DNA of 64,000 nucleotides from assembly GCA_963760985.1 (NCBI GenBank), contig CAVXFM010000006.1, positions 1 to 64,000 on the forward strand, written 5' to 3'. Positions 17,448-27,308 of the stretch are shown here, in pieces (position 1 is the stretch's first letter; every line of letters begins with the position of its first letter). The notes under the pieces are model-generated. The model was not told where the DNA came from. It did not search any database and saw only the letters and a program-made list of their open reading frames with translations. Position numbers and translations under genes: made by a program. Origin of the DNA: JACRDG01 sp963760985 (lineage in GTDB: Bacteria > Desulfobacterota > Desulfomonilia > Desulfomonilales > Desulfomonilaceae).

Positions 17448-17771
17448 AGTTGAGAGTGGTTACGACTTCCCGCGCTAAAGAGGGGCTCCATCTGTATCAG
17501 CAAAAGAGCGACCAGATTGGACCGGGCATTCTGGGTCTCCTCATACTTCTTGGGCGATGTCCGTCGGTAGTGGAGAACCGAGCCGTCTTTCAGGGTCGTT
17601 GTACAGGCCCCCGTGTACAGTCCTTTTCTCTCAGACACTCGGAACTCAAAAGCGCTGCGCACCAAGACGTGCCATTCCATACCACCCATGGGTAGTAGGA
17701 TACGTGAAAAGGGAATACTGCAGCAAAAGTCCGGAGAAAGACCTCAGCGTCTGTCGAAGGAGGTATGAAGG
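17448..17771. other. intergenic region
   Basis: About 320 bases without a supported gene. It contains an inverted TGTACA-type pair (TTGTACAGG and GTGTACAGT around 17598-17620); a similar TGTGTACAGG occurs near 33585. The ribosome binding site AAGGAGG for the next gene is at its right end. Confidence 0.4.
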
Positions 17772-18596
17772 ATGAGGACGAAGCTTTCTTGCATGGCTGC
17801 GATTTTGGTCCTGTGTGTCTCCGTTTGCGCTCTGGCCGAAGAGGCCCCCAGCCTCTGGGGAATTGTACAGATGCTCCAATCAAAGCAGTTCGTTGACCTA
17901 ACCCATGCGTTTCGTCCCGGCATTCCTCACTGGCCGGGATTCTCCAATGAGGAACGTGTGACCATCTACTACTACGATGAGGGAATAGGAAGCAGAGGCC
18001 GCGGCTTCCTGGCCCATGAATACAAAATTCCCGGCCAGTGGGGCACCCATGTGGACCCACCGGCCCATTTCGTCAAAGGAAAGCGTTTCTTGGATGAAAT
18101 TTCGGTCAAAGAAATGGTTCTCAGGCTAGTGGTAATTGACGTGAGCAAAAAGGTTGAACAAAACCCCGATTATCAAATCGCTATGTGTGACGTGCGTGCG
18201 TGGGAAACAAAAAATGGGAAGATTCCTGCACATTCGTTTGTTGCCATGAGGACGGATTGGTCAAAGAGGTGGCCGAATTCGGCAAAGATGCGCAACGCAG
18301 ACGCAAAAGGCGTTGCTCATTATCCGGGTTGGAGCAAAGAGGTCCTTACCTACCTTTACGAACAGTGTAAGATTACGGCCTCAGGACACGAGACCACCGA
18401 CACGGACCCGGGGATCGCTACAAGCAAAGGAGACTATTCTCTCGAGACGTACATTCTCTCGCAGGACAAGTATCAGATCGAGCTTCTGACCAACCTGGAC
18501 AAAGTTCCCGAGTACGGGGCCATGGTTGTGGTGGCTTTCCCAAAACCAAAAAAAGGCTCCGGGTTTCCTGCGAGGGTATTCGCCATTCTGCCCTAG
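17772..18596 (+). CDS. secreted cyclase-family (kynurenine formamidase-like) protein
   Basis: A signal peptide (residues 1-23, MRTKLSCMAAILVLCVSVCALA) precedes a PF04199 cyclase domain. The metal motif HxGTHxDxPxH appears as GQWGTHVDPPAHF near residue 93, and the second conserved part as GHETTDTDPG near 205, where His and Glu close the metal site. Characterised relatives are metal-dependent formamidases or hydrolases; the substrate here cannot be told. A periplasmic location is unusual for kynurenine formamidase itself and suggests another amide or lactone. ATG 17772 has GGAGG eight bases upstream. It has no operon partners. Confidence 0.8.
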   Translation: MRTKLSCMAAILVLCVSVCALAEEAPSLWGIVQMLQSKQFVDLTHAFRPGIPHWPGFSNEERVTIYYYDEGIGSRGRGFLAHEYKIPGQWGTHVDPPAHFVKGKRFLDEISVKEMVLRLVVIDVSKKVEQNPDYQIAMCDVRAWETKNGKIPAHSFVAMRTDWSKRWPNSAKMRNADAKGVAHYPGWSKEVLTYLYEQCKITASGHETTDTDPGIATSKGDYSLETYILSQDKYQIELLTNLDKVPEYGAMVVVAFPKPKKGSGFPARVFAILP

Positions 18597-19459
18597 CGAG
18601 CCTGTTGCTCAACCAAACACGTCACGAAAACCAGTTCCCATGTGCAAGGGTGAGCAACCGTCGACTCGCCTCGTCTCATGGACACAAGCCAAGATTTTCC
18701 AGATCCCTGCCCGGAAGATGCCAGCGGTTGCCGGGAGCCCCCTACGGACTCTTCGTATGTCCTTTCAGGTTGGAATTTAGGCCTACCCACGTTCCACTGA
18801 AACGAACAGGTTGGGTGCAGCAGTTTTGCAAAAGAATCCGGACGGGGATAATGAATGCTTCCAGTCCCCAGGCTAACAGGCTTAAGGTTCTGCCCTTCAA
18901 ACTGGATATCTCGTCTCTCATACCAACCCCCATGGCGGTAACCGCCACAACGAACGATGAAAGTCTGCCATCGAAGGGGACTTTCATGGGAATGCGCTTT
19001 CACGTGTATGACAGGACACAGGATACGGGCTGAGGATCTCCTTCGCTACGGACGACGCAAGGCCGTCTCATCACTGCGCTTCTCCCTGAAAAGCGACACC
19101 CGAGATTACACGGAACTCTTGCTCCACGGGATTATTGAGAAGTTACCTCTTGATCTCCAAGAAAGGCCACTCACTGGAGCAGAATAGTCTGAGTTGCCCT
19201 CCGCATCTCTGCACTACATCTTGTGTCGTGTCAGCTCCTTCCCTTTCCGGAGCTGACAATTACGTCAGGATCGTCCACGACACGATCTCAACCTGTCCAA
19301 TTTTCCTCACAAAGCTTTCCATAACCACTCCCATTTTCGCTGACGTTCCACAGGGTTGCCGAACCATCTGTCGACTGTGACGTGACAGTCTCTTATCGCT
19401 CCCTCCGAACAGAGCTCGTCAGATGGCCGGCACGTTCTCTTTCACTCTGGTTGCCTCTT
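18597..19459. other. intergenic region with partial dispersed repeat
   Basis: No gene in about 860 bases. From 19023 to 19085 it carries a partial copy (plus orientation) of the dispersed palindromic repeat described at 50335-50460: GGATCTCCTTCGCTACGG, ACGACGCAAGGCCGTC, then TCATCACTGCGCT. Its second palindrome arm is degraded. Confidence 0.5.
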
Positions 19460-21106
19460 TCAAGCCAGGTTGCGGTACTCCGGTTTGTACACATGACTGC
19501 GGATGAACGCTTCCAAGTCTCCAGGTCGTTCCACGCGGGCCAGGTGGCTGTCGAACACGACCGCGCGCAACGCGGGCGGCAGTCCTGATCTCCGTTTCAA
19601 GGATGTTCGATTGCGGGGGATAGAGGAGTCCTTGATCGAGCTCGCTACGAGTCACCTGATCCGCAACGGCTCGAGCAGCCTCGACGAACATTTCATCGGT
19701 TACACGCTTTGCTTGAGTGGCGTAAATGGCCATCCCAACTGCCGGAAATATGTACAGGTTGTTGGCCTGGGCGGGCAGTAAGGTCCGATCCTTGTACCTC
19801 ACCGGAGGGAACTGCACGCCGGCAGCGTAGAGTGCCCTTCCCTCGGACCAGGCGTAGGCTTGCTCGGCCGAACACTCAGCGTGGTCGGTGGGATTGGAGA
19901 GGGCAAAGACGATAGGACGCTCATTGATCCGTGACATGGCCTCCACCACCTGGCACGTGAAGGCCCTACCCACAGTGCTCACTCCGATAATGGCATTTGG
20001 CTTGAGCGATTCGATGGCCGTGACAAAATCTTTTGTGGGCTCATGGTGGTGGGCATACGGCAGTTGGAAGTCAAAGAGGTCCGTACGAGTCCCCTCAAGG
20101 AGGCCCTTGACGTCAAACAGAGAAATGTTCTGTTGCGCTTGCTCCAGCGTGATCCCTTCCAGCGCCATGGCCGACGCGATCAAATTGGCGATCCCGATTC
20201 CGGCTGAGCCTGCACCGAGGAAGAGGATCCGCTGATCTTTGAGTTGACCGCCTGTGACCTTCAAGGCGTTGATGAGGCCTGCCAGTGCGATTCCCGCGGT
20301 TCCCTGAATGTCATCGTTGTAACAACACGGTACGGTCGCGATAACGGGCGAGAAGATGTACCGCGTCGCTACCCGTCCAGTCCTCAAAATGTAAGCAACA
20401 CAGGGGAAAGACTTCCTCTACCGCTTCGACGAGTTCGTCAACAAAGGAGTACAGCTCTTCGGTCGAAGGTCGTGGTCGACGTAGTCCGAGATAAAGCGGG
20501 TCCCTGAGCAGCGCGGCGTTGTTGGTCCCCGCGTCGAGGTACATGGGGAGAAGCCCCTGAGGCGGCACACCGGCCGCAGCGGTGTAGAGCTGCAGCTTGC
20601 CGACCGGAATGCCCATGCCGTTGGCTCCCAGGTCGCCCAGTCCCAAAATGCGACCGCCGTTGGTCACGCAAATGACGCGCACGTCCTTAACCGGCCAGTT
20701 TTGAAGGATCTCTTTCACGCGTCCCCTGTGGGCAATTGAGAGATACATGCCACGAGGCTGACGGAAAATGTGCCCGTACTTGAGGCATGCCTCGCCGATG
20801 GTAGGGTCATAGACAATAGGAAGAAAGCGAGTAGGATCCGACATGATCACCCGATAGAACAGGGTTTCGTCGTGGTCCAGCAGGTTGACGAGGAATATGT
20901 ACCTGTCCAGATCGGTGTTCTTGTGTCCCAGCTGCATACGCACCCGGCGCAGTTGTAAGTCCTCGGTTTCGGTTATATCAGGGTACTAAACCTACGAGAC
21001 CCAGAGCCTCCCGCTCGGCCTCGCTGAACGCGGTGGACTTGTTGAGCGCCGGGTCCCGCAGGATCTCGATGCCGCGTTTGTCTGTCTTATTCTTAGTTTG
21101 CGTCAT
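19460..21106 (-). pseudogene. maeA: NAD-dependent malic enzyme, three frameshifts
   Basis: From ATG 21106 (GGGAGA upstream) three frame changes link segments of one malic enzyme: the N-terminus (RGIEILRDPALNKSTAFSEAE); after a one-base insertion near 20990 LQLRRVRMQLGHKNTDLDRY, VTNGGRILGLGDLGANGMGI and HFEDWTG; after a shift near 20340 YNDDIQGTAGIALAGLINAL, the NAD site FLGAGSAGIGIANLI and FALSNPTDHAECSAE; and after a third near 19575 the proper end VYKPEYRNLA. Total about 545 residues, normal for the SfcA/MaeA type. It oxidatively decarboxylates malate to pyruvate. It lies 63 bases downstream of fumarase on the same strand, an obvious pathway partner. If the shifts are sequence errors the gene is intact. 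Confidence 0.85.
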
Positions 21107-21169
21107 GGTTCATCTCCCGGGATCATTTCACGTACGTCCGAGGTCGCAAAGCAAGCACCTCGTAAGGGG

Positions 21170-22573
21170 TCATCCTTCGGCAACGTACGGATGGACCATC
21201 TTTTTCGGATCTACAATGCGATCGTAGTCCTCTGCACTAATGTAACCGAGCTTCAGCCCTGCTTGTTTGAGTGTCAGGTCGTGGTCGTTGGCGTAGTGAG
21301 CAATCTCTGAGGCCTTGTCATAGCCGATTACCGGCGACAAGGCCGTAACCAGCATGAGGGACTGCTCCACGAAGCGATCTATCTGCTTGACATTCGGTTC
21401 CGTGCCTTCGACCAAAAAGACCCGGAAGTTATGACAGCCGTCGGCAAGGATACGGATCGACTGCATGATGTTGGCAATCATCAGCGGTTTGTACACATTC
21501 ATCTCTAAATATCCTGAAGCGCCCCCGAAGCCCACCGCCACGTCGTTCGCCATGACCTGTACCGCGATCATGGTGAGCGCCTCGCATTGGGTAGGATTGA
21601 CCTTGCCCGGCATGATGGATGAGCCCGGTTCGTTCTCGGGTATCTTCAGTTCGTGGAAACCGCAGCGTGGACCGCAGCTCAACAGCCGAATGTCGTTGGC
21701 TATTTTAAAAACGGATACGGCCAGGCCGCGCAAGGCCCCTGAAAGAATCACCAGAGCGTCATGAGCACCTTGTACGGTGAACTTGTTGGGAGCACTGACA
21801 AAAGGCAGGCTCGTAAGACGCGCAATTTCTGCGGCTGCGTCGGGTCCGAATTCGGGGGCCGCATTGATGCCGGTGCCCACAGCGGTGCCGCCAAGGGCGA
21901 GGCGATAGACACCCGCCAGACTAAGTTGGATGTACTCAAGGCTTTCATCGAGCATTCCCACGTACCCGGACCACTCCTGTCCCAGGGTCAGGGGCGTTGC
22001 ATCCTGCATATGGGTTCGGCCGATCTTGACAATGTCCTTCCACGACTCGGACTTCTCAGAGATGGCGTCTCGCAGTGCTTTCACTGCCGGCATCAGCCGT
22101 TGCTTGGTTCCCAGTCCGGCTGCGATATACATGGCCGACGGAAACGTGTCGTTGGACGACTGCGACATATTGACGTGATCGTTGGGGTGGATAGGCGTCT
22201 TGCTCCCAAGATCCGTGCCGGCAATCTGGCAGCATCGGTTGGAGATTACCTCGTTCATGTTCATGTTGAACTGCGTACCGCTTCCGGTCATCCACACATG
22301 GAGCGGGAAATGGCTGCGATGCCCACCTGCGAGTATCTCATCGCAAACCCGGACAATGAGATCCCGTTGTTCGTCAGTGAGACGCCCCCCCTGGTGATTG
22401 GCCAGCGCTGACGCCTTTTTCAGGACAGCATAGGCGTCGACCAGTTCTGAGGGCATCAAGTCGTCCCCGATGCTAAAGTGTTCGAGTGATCTCTGTGTCT
22501 GGGCTCCCCACAATTTGTCCGCGGGAACTCGGATCTCGCCTAAGCTGTCTGATTCGGTGCGGAATTCGCTCAT
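21170..22573 (-). CDS. fumC: class II fumarate hydratase
   Basis: The 467-residue product is a full-length class II fumarase: MSEFRTESDSLGEIRVP at the start, the substrate loop TGSGTQFNMNMNEVI, the B-site and catalytic HPNDHVNMSQSSND, GRTHMQDATPLTLGQE, and the signature GSSIMPGKVNPTQCEA near residue 320. It interconverts fumarate and malate in the cytosol. ATG 22573 was chosen because GGGGGAG lies eight bases upstream; the upstream ATG at 22588 lacks a site. Malic enzyme follows on the same strand, so the pair would run fumarate to malate to pyruvate or the reverse. Confidence 0.95.
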   Translation of the reverse strand: MSEFRTESDSLGEIRVPADKLWGAQTQRSLEHFSIGDDLMPSELVDAYAVLKKASALANHQGGRLTDEQRDLIVRVCDEILAGGHRSHFPLHVWMTGSGTQFNMNMNEVISNRCCQIAGTDLGSKTPIHPNDHVNMSQSSNDTFPSAMYIAAGLGTKQRLMPAVKALRDAISEKSESWKDIVKIGRTHMQDATPLTLGQEWSGYVGMLDESLEYIQLSLAGVYRLALGGTAVGTGINAAPEFGPDAAAEIARLTSLPFVSAPNKFTVQGAHDALVILSGALRGLAVSVFKIANDIRLLSCGPRCGFHELKIPENEPGSSIMPGKVNPTQCEALTMIAVQVMANDVAVGFGGASGYLEMNVYKPLMIANIMQSIRILADGCHNFRVFLVEGTEPNVKQIDRFVEQSLMLVTALSPVIGYDKASEIAHYANDHDLTLKQAGLKLGYISAEDYDRIVDPKKMVHPYVAEG

Positions 22574-22654
22574 GGAATGCTCCCCCATTGTGATTTTGGC
22601 CGTCTTTGCGTGCGAGGAGGTCGCTGAACCGGCATTCGGAGCGTTCTGAACAAC

Positions 22655-22935
22655 GAAGCAACCTCCATTCCTCCTCATGACCACACTTCTATTACTACCT
22701 AGGCTAGTGCAGATCGCGACGAAGGGCAAGTGTGAAAACCCGCGGGATACCCTGCAAGCTCTGCGATCCACCCGGCTGAAAGATTGCTCAGGGATGCCCC
22801 GAGACCTACCAAGACCGTCAAAGCGCCTTGCGCCACATTGAAACGTCCTGTGGCAGAAGTGATATCTGTAAAGATCAACAGAAAGACCACGCCGAATATG
22901 CCGTTCGCTGCCCCATTAAGTCCCGCGTCTCCCAC
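22655..22935 (-). pseudogene. C-terminal fragment of an MFS transporter
   Basis: Two minus-strand frames just upstream of fumC carry the last helices of a major facilitator transporter: LNGAANGIFGVVFLLIFTDI, TGRFNVAQGALTVLVGLGA and AELAGYPAGF, then in another frame LPFVAICTSL and SVVMRRNG. The first ten helices are missing. The remnant sits at the end of a 700-base gene-free stretch that also holds an IS21-type end, suggesting deletion. Confidence 0.65.
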
Positions 22936-23001
22936 AACGGTAGCCTCTGTAAGCTGAAGACGACACTGATTTTTGCGAGCAGCTTCCTCCTGCCCGATCA
23001 A

Positions 23002-23676
23002 CAGCCAAAGGTAAAGGTTTGTGGCATGTCATGGAAGCCGCTGGAGAGAGCCACCTTATCATACATGCGAGGAAGCGAGCTTCACGACACCCCTATTTCG
23101 CGCTGCGAGCAAACTTAAGGGAGGAAAACCTTGACATACAACAAGGTAAAAGGCTAATCATGCAACCAACGCCGCACTTTTTCGACCACCATCCTCAGCG
23201 CTTTTATACCGGCGTCCACAAGGCAAAGGTGCAGCGGAAGGAAAGGACTGAGCCTACGACATGAAATACGACTTTAACAAGGTCGCGGACGTATGACCGA
23301 GCGCAGAACTGGTAGTTCTGGTCAAGGTTCTCCGCTACTACTGGGATGAGTCATGCGCAGCGTTGCCTTCTGCAAGGAGATGAAGTGCTTTCTCTGTCTC
23401 CAATGGTACACGACACGGCACGGTCTGAATCTATCTGAGCGCGCGGCGAACGCCCGTTTTCAGGCAAGATCCCGCGTAATTGTGCTTGACCGGCGGTGAA
23501 ATGATCTTGCATCTGGGAAGTGAGGCAAAAAGCTGTTTTCGAACAGATGTGAAGCTAATCTTGACGCGCAGGCCCTGTGGGACCCATTGCGGAGCCCTTG
23601 TTGGCGACAGAGTAGCAAGCCTCTTCCTATTTGGCGATATCAGAAACGTTTGGCTGTTCACCATCGGAGCACAATA
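23002..23676. other. intergenic region with IS21-type end, copy 2
   Basis: No supported gene. 23114-23222 matches the element end at 3477-3580, including GGAGGAAAACCTTGACA and TAATCATGCAAC with the same 18-base spacing (TTGACA 23131-23136, TAATCA 23155-23160). No transposase remains nearby, so this is a solo end or a relic. The rest holds only non-coding-like frames. Confidence 0.45.
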
Positions 23677-25074
23677 ATGATCAAGAAGGATGAATTGAGG
23701 TTGAGGATTCGGTTCATTGTGGTCGTGCTGTCCGTAATCCCCTTAATCCTTTTCGCCGTCTTAGGATATGCATTGTCTGTCGACATGCCTGTGATGGACC
23801 AGTGGGAGTTCGTGTACATCATGGACGCGTATCATAGCGGGCACCTGACGTTGGGACAGTTGTGGGCACAGTACAATGAGCACCGCATGTTTTTCCCTCG
23901 GCTCATACGGCTAGCACTTGGAATTCTCACACAATGGGACCTTCGGTACGAAGTTGTCGCGGGGATATTTCTTTCGGCGGTATCGTATATGCTAATCTGT
24001 TACCAGATTAGCCGAACGCATGCCAAAATAGCGTTTGAGCGCTATTGCTGGCTTTTTCCCGTGGCTTCCGTTCTCGTTTTTTCTCCTTCCCAATGGGAAT
24101 GCCTCTTCGACGGTATGTTGCAGGTGTACCTTCAGAATGTATGCATTATCGGTGGATTCATATTGTTGTCACAAACTGATTTGCGATGGTATCGTCTGGG
24201 ACTTGCCATGTTAGCCGGCTTTGTAGCTGCATTCTCCTTCGGGTCGGGACTATTGTTCGGGCTAGTAGGGCTTGCTGTGTTGGTCGAACGGTGCAGCGAC
24301 CGCGGCAATTCCAACAGGGAAGGATGGGTTGCAGCTGCAATCGTCTGGCTCATTTTCGTCGTAGCGGTTATCGGGCTGTATGCCCTTGACTATCATAAAC
24401 CGGACGCCCATCCTTCGCTGTGGTACGGCGCGAAACATTCGCTCGCCCTACTCAAGTACGTGGGTCTATACCTGGCCTCACCCATGATCTGTCCGGTTGG
24501 CACCGTCAATGTAGCCATCGGTTTCTCAGCACTGATTCTGTTTGCTGCATGCGCGGGTTGGTTATGGCATTACGTGCGGCAGGATCAGCGGATGAAGGCC
24601 GCCTGCACCCCCTGGATGGGATTGGCATTGTTCGCCCTATCCTGTGCGATTCTGACAGGCATTTCTCGCGTGGGGTTTGGTTGGGAGCAAGCCTCAAGTT
24701 CCAGATACGCACCAATTCCAACCCTTTTCGGAGTGTCTGTTTTGGTGCTGTGCAATCGCGTCACTCTTAGCGAGCAATTCTCAATTTGGGCTGACAAGAC
24801 ACGAATTGGGGCACCACAATTCAGGCGCATTTTCGCATGGGCTGTCTGCGCTGTCATGGTTCTCTGTCTCTCTTCAGCAGCCATGCGAACGCAGGACGCC
24901 ATATTGGCAATGGGAAGTCTCCCCGCAGTGAAAGACGCAATTGGTTCAGGGGAAAAAGCCTTGAATTTCATTCCGGACAACTATCTGCCCTACCCTGATA
25001 GAGACAAGCTCAGAGATTACTTCGTACCCACTCTCCGGAGATTGTCACTTTCCTTATTCCGGGAAAGGCGCTAG
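23677..25074 (+). CDS. polytopic membrane protein, possibly GT-C-like
   Basis: ATG 23677 gives 465 residues with about 10-11 hydrophobic helices. The first follows a short basic start (KKDELRLRIRF); the first periplasmic loop has DMPVMDQWEFVY and ends NEHRMFFPRLI. A D-x-W region after the first helix and a large polytopic body recall GT-C glycosyltransferases and O-antigen polymerase-like proteins, but no diagnostic motif is certain. The cytosolic tail is basic (FRERR). Neighbours give no hint: it is a single gene between mobile remnants. The upstream 30 in-frame codons from 23587 lack a binding site and were excluded. Confidence 0.6.
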   Translation: MIKKDELRLRIRFIVVVLSVIPLILFAVLGYALSVDMPVMDQWEFVYIMDAYHSGHLTLGQLWAQYNEHRMFFPRLIRLALGILTQWDLRYEVVAGIFLSAVSYMLICYQISRTHAKIAFERYCWLFPVASVLVFSPSQWECLFDGMLQVYLQNVCIIGGFILLSQTDLRWYRLGLAMLAGFVAAFSFGSGLLFGLVGLAVLVERCSDRGNSNREGWVAAAIVWLIFVVAVIGLYALDYHKPDAHPSLWYGAKHSLALLKYVGLYLASPMICPVGTVNVAIGFSALILFAACAGWLWHYVRQDQRMKAACTPWMGLALFALSCAILTGISRVGFGWEQASSSRYAPIPTLFGVSVLVLCNRVTLSEQFSIWADKTRIGAPQFRRIFAWAVCAVMVLCLSSAAMRTQDAILAMGSLPAVKDAIGSGEKALNFIPDNYLPYPDRDKLRDYFVPTLRRLSLSLFRERR

Positions 25075-25393
25075 TGTGCTGTTACATAAATAGCTTGCAT
25101 TGACTTTGTGGGTGGATCTTCCACGTCCAGGCACTGGCTGCGCAGCACGATTACTGCACTCTTTGAGCGCTCTTTTATCAAAAGCCAGCTGAAACGGGCT
25201 GCCTCAGGCCGGCCTCTCTGTCGTGTGTCGACTGCATTTCGTGTACGTGATGTTTTTCTCTCCTGTTTGCCGGCCCCCACGCTGTACCGCAAACCTCTAC
25301 AGGAGCCACATCTTTCCGGTTGACTAGCTCGACGTAATAATGTTATACTTGAGTCGTTGGTTATAACTGTTGAGAATTGCAGCGAGTGTATTA
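25075..25393. other. intergenic region
   Basis: About 320 bases with no supported gene. An AT-rich patch around 25330-25370 (including GTTATAACTG) is a possible promoter for the outer-membrane gene that follows. Confidence 0.35.
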
Positions 25394-26457
25394 ATGACGC
25401 AGACTTTCCGCCACGGCATGGTTATCGCGGCCCTGTTTATCGGTGTCGCGGCCACAGCGGTTTCGGCTCAACAGGGCCCGTCGGGTCCTGTCGGAAACTA
25501 TTTCGGGTTGGGAGGAGTGACTCCGCACCCTCCGGCAAGGTGCTATCCATTAATCCCCGCGTCGAACTTTCCCCTTCTGGGCTTGAGTAGCGGCCCGATG
25601 CCTCTCGAGTGGTGCGCGCCCCCCGCTGTAGCGCCACCACTGAAGCGGCCGGAACCCGCCCTCCGGGTGGGGTATTTGTACAAGGACCATGGAGCCGGGA
25701 TCGGGCTCAATATGAGCGGAGCGGATCAACGAGTGGTGAGTGCAATAAAGGGTGATACCGACTTACAGGGAGTGTGGGGTGAGTTGGCACTTCCTCTCGT
25801 TCTCACCTATAAGACAGAGTTCGTTCTCACTATTGGACACTTGTTTCCGGTGCAGACTGATACACTGCAAACCTACCGCCTTGTCGGAAATCCAGGCGCA
25901 AAGAGGCAATGGAATCCGGATATTCGTTGGTGGGAAGTCGACACCTCCTGGAAGTACCGACTGGGTACGTCTCTTCGAGGAATTGTCGGCTTTCGCTGGT
26001 CTTCGTTCATAGTGGATTTTGATCGTGCGGAGAATCAACAGGGGTTTCTCAGTTCCGGTGACGCGGCAAAACTGAATGCCAACGCTTATATCCCATTTCT
26101 TGGTCTACAGTGGAAAAGTTGGTCGCCTCAGGTCGGCTGTGTGAGTGCATCGGTGATAGGATCTCCTGTGCTGCCGGGGGATTTCGAGTACACAGAAACA
26201 TTAGACTTGGCTGTTCAACCGGTCTTGGCAAAATTTGCTCCAGGTGGAGACTACCAATCAGGGTATTTTTTTCCGAAGCTTCAGGGGAGTATTCGGTTCA
26301 CAGGGCGGAGTGGAGTTTCGGTGTATTCGTCAGGTTCAACGCCCTCCACTCCGAGCGTAACCGGAGTGTTACCTTGAATGGGGCAGAAAGCCGGGCTGAT
26401 ATGTCGTTTGACCGAACCCACTGGATTTTTGGAGGCAAGATCGGCCTTACGATGTGA
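25394..26457 (+). pseudogene. outer-membrane beta-barrel protein, C-terminal frameshift
   Basis: ATG 25394 starts a signal peptide (MTQTFRHGMVIAALFIGVAA then TAVSA). A Pro-rich linker (about 25-95) leads into alternating strands typical of an outer-membrane barrel (LRVGYLYKDHGAGIGLNM, SWKYRLGTSLRGIVGFRW). The frame in use ends early at 26377, but near 26297 another frame takes over with RAEWSFGVFVRFNAL and ends THWIFGGKIGLTM at 26457, a good barrel-closing strand. A one-base indel therefore breaks the last two to three strands. Function unknown. A TTG at 25370 is an alternative start. Confidence 0.6.
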
Positions 26458-26502
26458 GAGCCGCATTGTACCGGTTGCCAAAGATTCTGTCCTTTTGATT
26501 CC

Positions 26503-26650
26503 TTCCTGGTGTCGAGAGGTCTCCTTTACGTCCAGCGACGCAGAGCCGTCTCATCACTGCGCTCAAGACATCCCCAGCCCTACGATCTTATCCTCATTGA
26601 AAGCGAATCGGTATCAATAGCGGGACCCATTCGGTCATCACTTTCTAAAT
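26503..26650 (+). repeat. dispersed palindromic repeat, copy B
   Basis: Plus-orientation copy of the family seen at 19023, 39013, 50335 and 58232. It has GGTCTCCTTTACGTCC, GCGACGCAGAGCCGTC, TCATCACTGCGCTCAAG, then CTACGATCTTATCCTCATTG and AAAGCGAATCGG, ending with CCATTCGGTCA. It fills most of the gap between the barrel gene and the amphi-Trp gene. Confidence 0.6.
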
Positions 26651-26800
26651 GGCCGGCAGACCACGGGGGCAAAAGCGTTACGCCGGTATTTACTGGAGGG
26701 GAGGGTCTCTGGGAAAAACTTTTCGAAACCAAAGCGATCACGGTGCATCTAAGTTCATTGATGGGGAGTCGCCGAAGTAATGTGTTCAGGAGAGGCTAAC

Positions 26801-27259
26801 ATGAGCAACTATGAAGAAAAGAAGGCTGTGGAAGGTGGGTACCCCGCCGGTGAGAAGACGAAGGTCATCCACGCCACGAATATGGAATACCAAGATGCAC
26901 TCAATACCATGCACCAAATTCTCGAAACTGCCAGAGATGGTAACTTCATGTTGGAAGCTGATGGCAAGTCCATTACCCTCGTTCCTACTGCCAACGTGCA
27001 ATTTGAAATAAGAGCCAAGCAGGGAAAAGGCAGGCAGAGCATTCTCTTTGAGCTGCAGTGGGCATACGACGCGGAAAACACCGCAGCCGGGTTCCGAGAC
27101 GAGCAGGCGGAAGTTGAGGATGAAACGTGCGCGTGCGTCGCGGATCAAATCCGGATCAACCGAGAAGCCGAGGAACGGGAATATGCGGAAACGGAGAGGC
27201 GTTTCCAACGAGAGCTTTTCGGGGGTTGCGGCTGTGTGGAAGTGCCGGGTCCGCAGTAA
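26801..27259 (+). CDS. amphi-Trp domain protein, Cys-rich C-terminus
   Basis: ATG 26801 (GGAGAG upstream) gives 152 residues. The middle (residues 30-90) matches the amphi-Trp domain: DALNTMHQILETARDG, ITLVPTANVQFEIRAKQGKG, SILFELQW. The family is widespread in anaerobes and archaea and its function is unknown. A C-terminal extension is acidic then charged and carries two CxC pairs (CACVAD and GGCGCVEV), which could bind a metal or be redox-active; it is not part of the domain as I know it. The gene is alone and convergent with the kinase gene. Confidence 0.75.
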   Translation: MSNYEEKKAVEGGYPAGEKTKVIHATNMEYQDALNTMHQILETARDGNFMLEADGKSITLVPTANVQFEIRAKQGKGRQSILFELQWAYDAENTAAGFRDEQAEVEDETCACVADQIRINREAEEREYAETERRFQRELFGGCGCVEVPGPQ

Positions 27260-27308
27260 AATGCAGGACATAACGCGATGATGCACCAGGACGCCGAAAG
27301 CCTCTGGC

